Source: Cricetomys ansorgei (Eukaryota > Chordata > Mammalia > Rodentia > Nesomyidae). From it: 64,000 bases of DNA. Under the pieces are notes generated by a model, which saw only the letters and a list, made by a program, of their open reading frames with translations, had not been told where the DNA came from and did no database searches. This document shows, one piece after another, positions 63,142-64,000 of this stretch (its first letter is position 1; each line of letters opens with the position of its first letter). The stretch is from positions 3,867,001 to 3,931,000 of the forward strand of contig JAMJFZ010001074.1 in assembly GCA_026225945.1 (NCBI GenBank), written 5' to 3'. The position numbers and the translations under genes were made by a program.

Positions 63142-64000
63142 GCTGCCTCTCTATGCCTTTTATGGACTTTTTGATTTCCAATGCAGAAAGCTTGAGCACT
63201 CAGATGGGCAGCTTCCTATTCCTTTGTTCTTTATGCCACAAACTTCAAATAAGAAAAGCCCTAGTTCCTACACAGTAGATTTCTGTTACATCTGACAAAA
63301 ATGAAACTATGGCAATAACAAACTGACAATAATAGCATACATGGACCACACCCTATTCTAGATTTAGTTCTATAAAACATCAATGGTGTTATTCTTTCCT
63401 CTCAGAAATTAATATAGCTGCTTTCCACAATTTTCTATGTTTTACAAGTCTCAAGCCTTCTTGATCTGTAATTAGGTTCTGTGTTTTTTCTCTAATATGG
63501 TTGAACCTTAAATTGTTACTTATAATTGCAGAATTGTGTTATTTTTCATTATGAGTACATACATCTTAATTCTCTGGCAAATATATGATTAAGAGATATG
63601 TAACTTTGTACAACATTATTAACATTGTTTTGGTTTTTTATCAGACAATTCACATATCAATAAAGCCATATACTTTCAGTCTGAGCAAAGAGAAATATCC
63701 ATAAAATAAGTTAGCCCATAATTATAAAACAAATTTAGGTGAGCACCCACAAAGTTTTCTTGGTAGTCAAAATTGTTTTATACTTGATTTTGAACATAGA
63801 CAATTAAATGTATAGTGACAATTTCTACTTATCTTGTCTCCAAGTGATAAGGAGGTTAATCACATGAAAACGAGAGAGAGAAACTTACAGCTCTGTGCCA
63901 TTTATCCACATCCAGATGGAAACTTTGATACTGAAAGTATTTTTAGGTCTTGGTACACTGATAAATAATACTAACCAGTAAAATATATGAAGTTGTTTCT

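Larger units (their letters stand above)
58254..64000 (-). other. Edil3: Edil3 intron before the EGF2 exon (3' part; begins outside the window)
   Basis: AT-rich intron running up to the EGF2 acceptor. Listed separately are three MIR copies, a B4-like SINE, a diverged repeat pair, a C-rich tract and TG repeats. Nothing is recognised in 58600-59480, 59660-60760, 60950-61330, 61610-62280 or 63145-64000. I looked on the minus strand for the short acidic segment that precedes EGF2 in the known protein and did not find it, so that exon lies further upstream. Confidence 0.85.

Noticed and set aside
58254..64000. Short acidic exon that precedes EGF2 in EDIL3
   Set aside because: I looked for its coding signature on the minus strand and did not find it. 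It must lie beyond the window.

Overview
The window is intronic and exonic DNA from a rodent nuclear genome. Two short exons on the minus strand encode EGF-like repeats that I recognise as the second and third EGF domains of EDIL3 (Del-1, EGF-like repeats and discoidin domains 3), a secreted integrin-binding matrix protein. The rest is AT-rich intron filled with rodent repeats (B1, B2, B3 and B4 SINEs, Lx-type L1 3' ends, ORR1/MT-type MaLR LTRs), older mammalian repeats (MIR, L1M) and many CA/TG/TA microsatellites. The SINE set points to a muroid rodent. I cannot separate mouse, rat, hamster, vole or deer mouse; I saw no rat-type ID element.

Layout, read along the gene (minus strand, right to left): 64000-58254 is the 3' part of the intron before the EGF2 exon, with MIR copies, a paired old repeat and a G-quadruplex-prone tract. 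58253-58125 is the EGF2 exon, which carries the RGD integrin-binding triplet. 58124-20006 is a complete intron of about 38.1 kb. It holds several L1 fragments, a solo LTR with a perfect 6-bp target duplication (42435-43171), MaLR LTRs, most of the SINEs and the largest microsatellites. 20005-19892 is the EGF3 exon. 19891-1 is the 5' part of the next intron, which in the known gene leads to the first discoidin domain; no discoidin exon lies in the window.

Both exons are symmetric phase 1-1 units with GT/AG splice sites and intact reading frames. Together they give the EGF2-EGF3 part of EDIL3. No other protein-coding gene, RNA gene or CRISPR array could be supported. The remaining open reading frames lie in CA/TG repeats, retroelement remnants or unique intron sequence without a recognisable product.

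I found no new biological system. The points most worth a second look are the CpG-rich solo LTR lying antisense to Edil3, the G-quadruplex-prone tract on the Edil3 sense strand, a non-repeat island with an RFX-like X-box (51570-51930), and several diverged local duplications.
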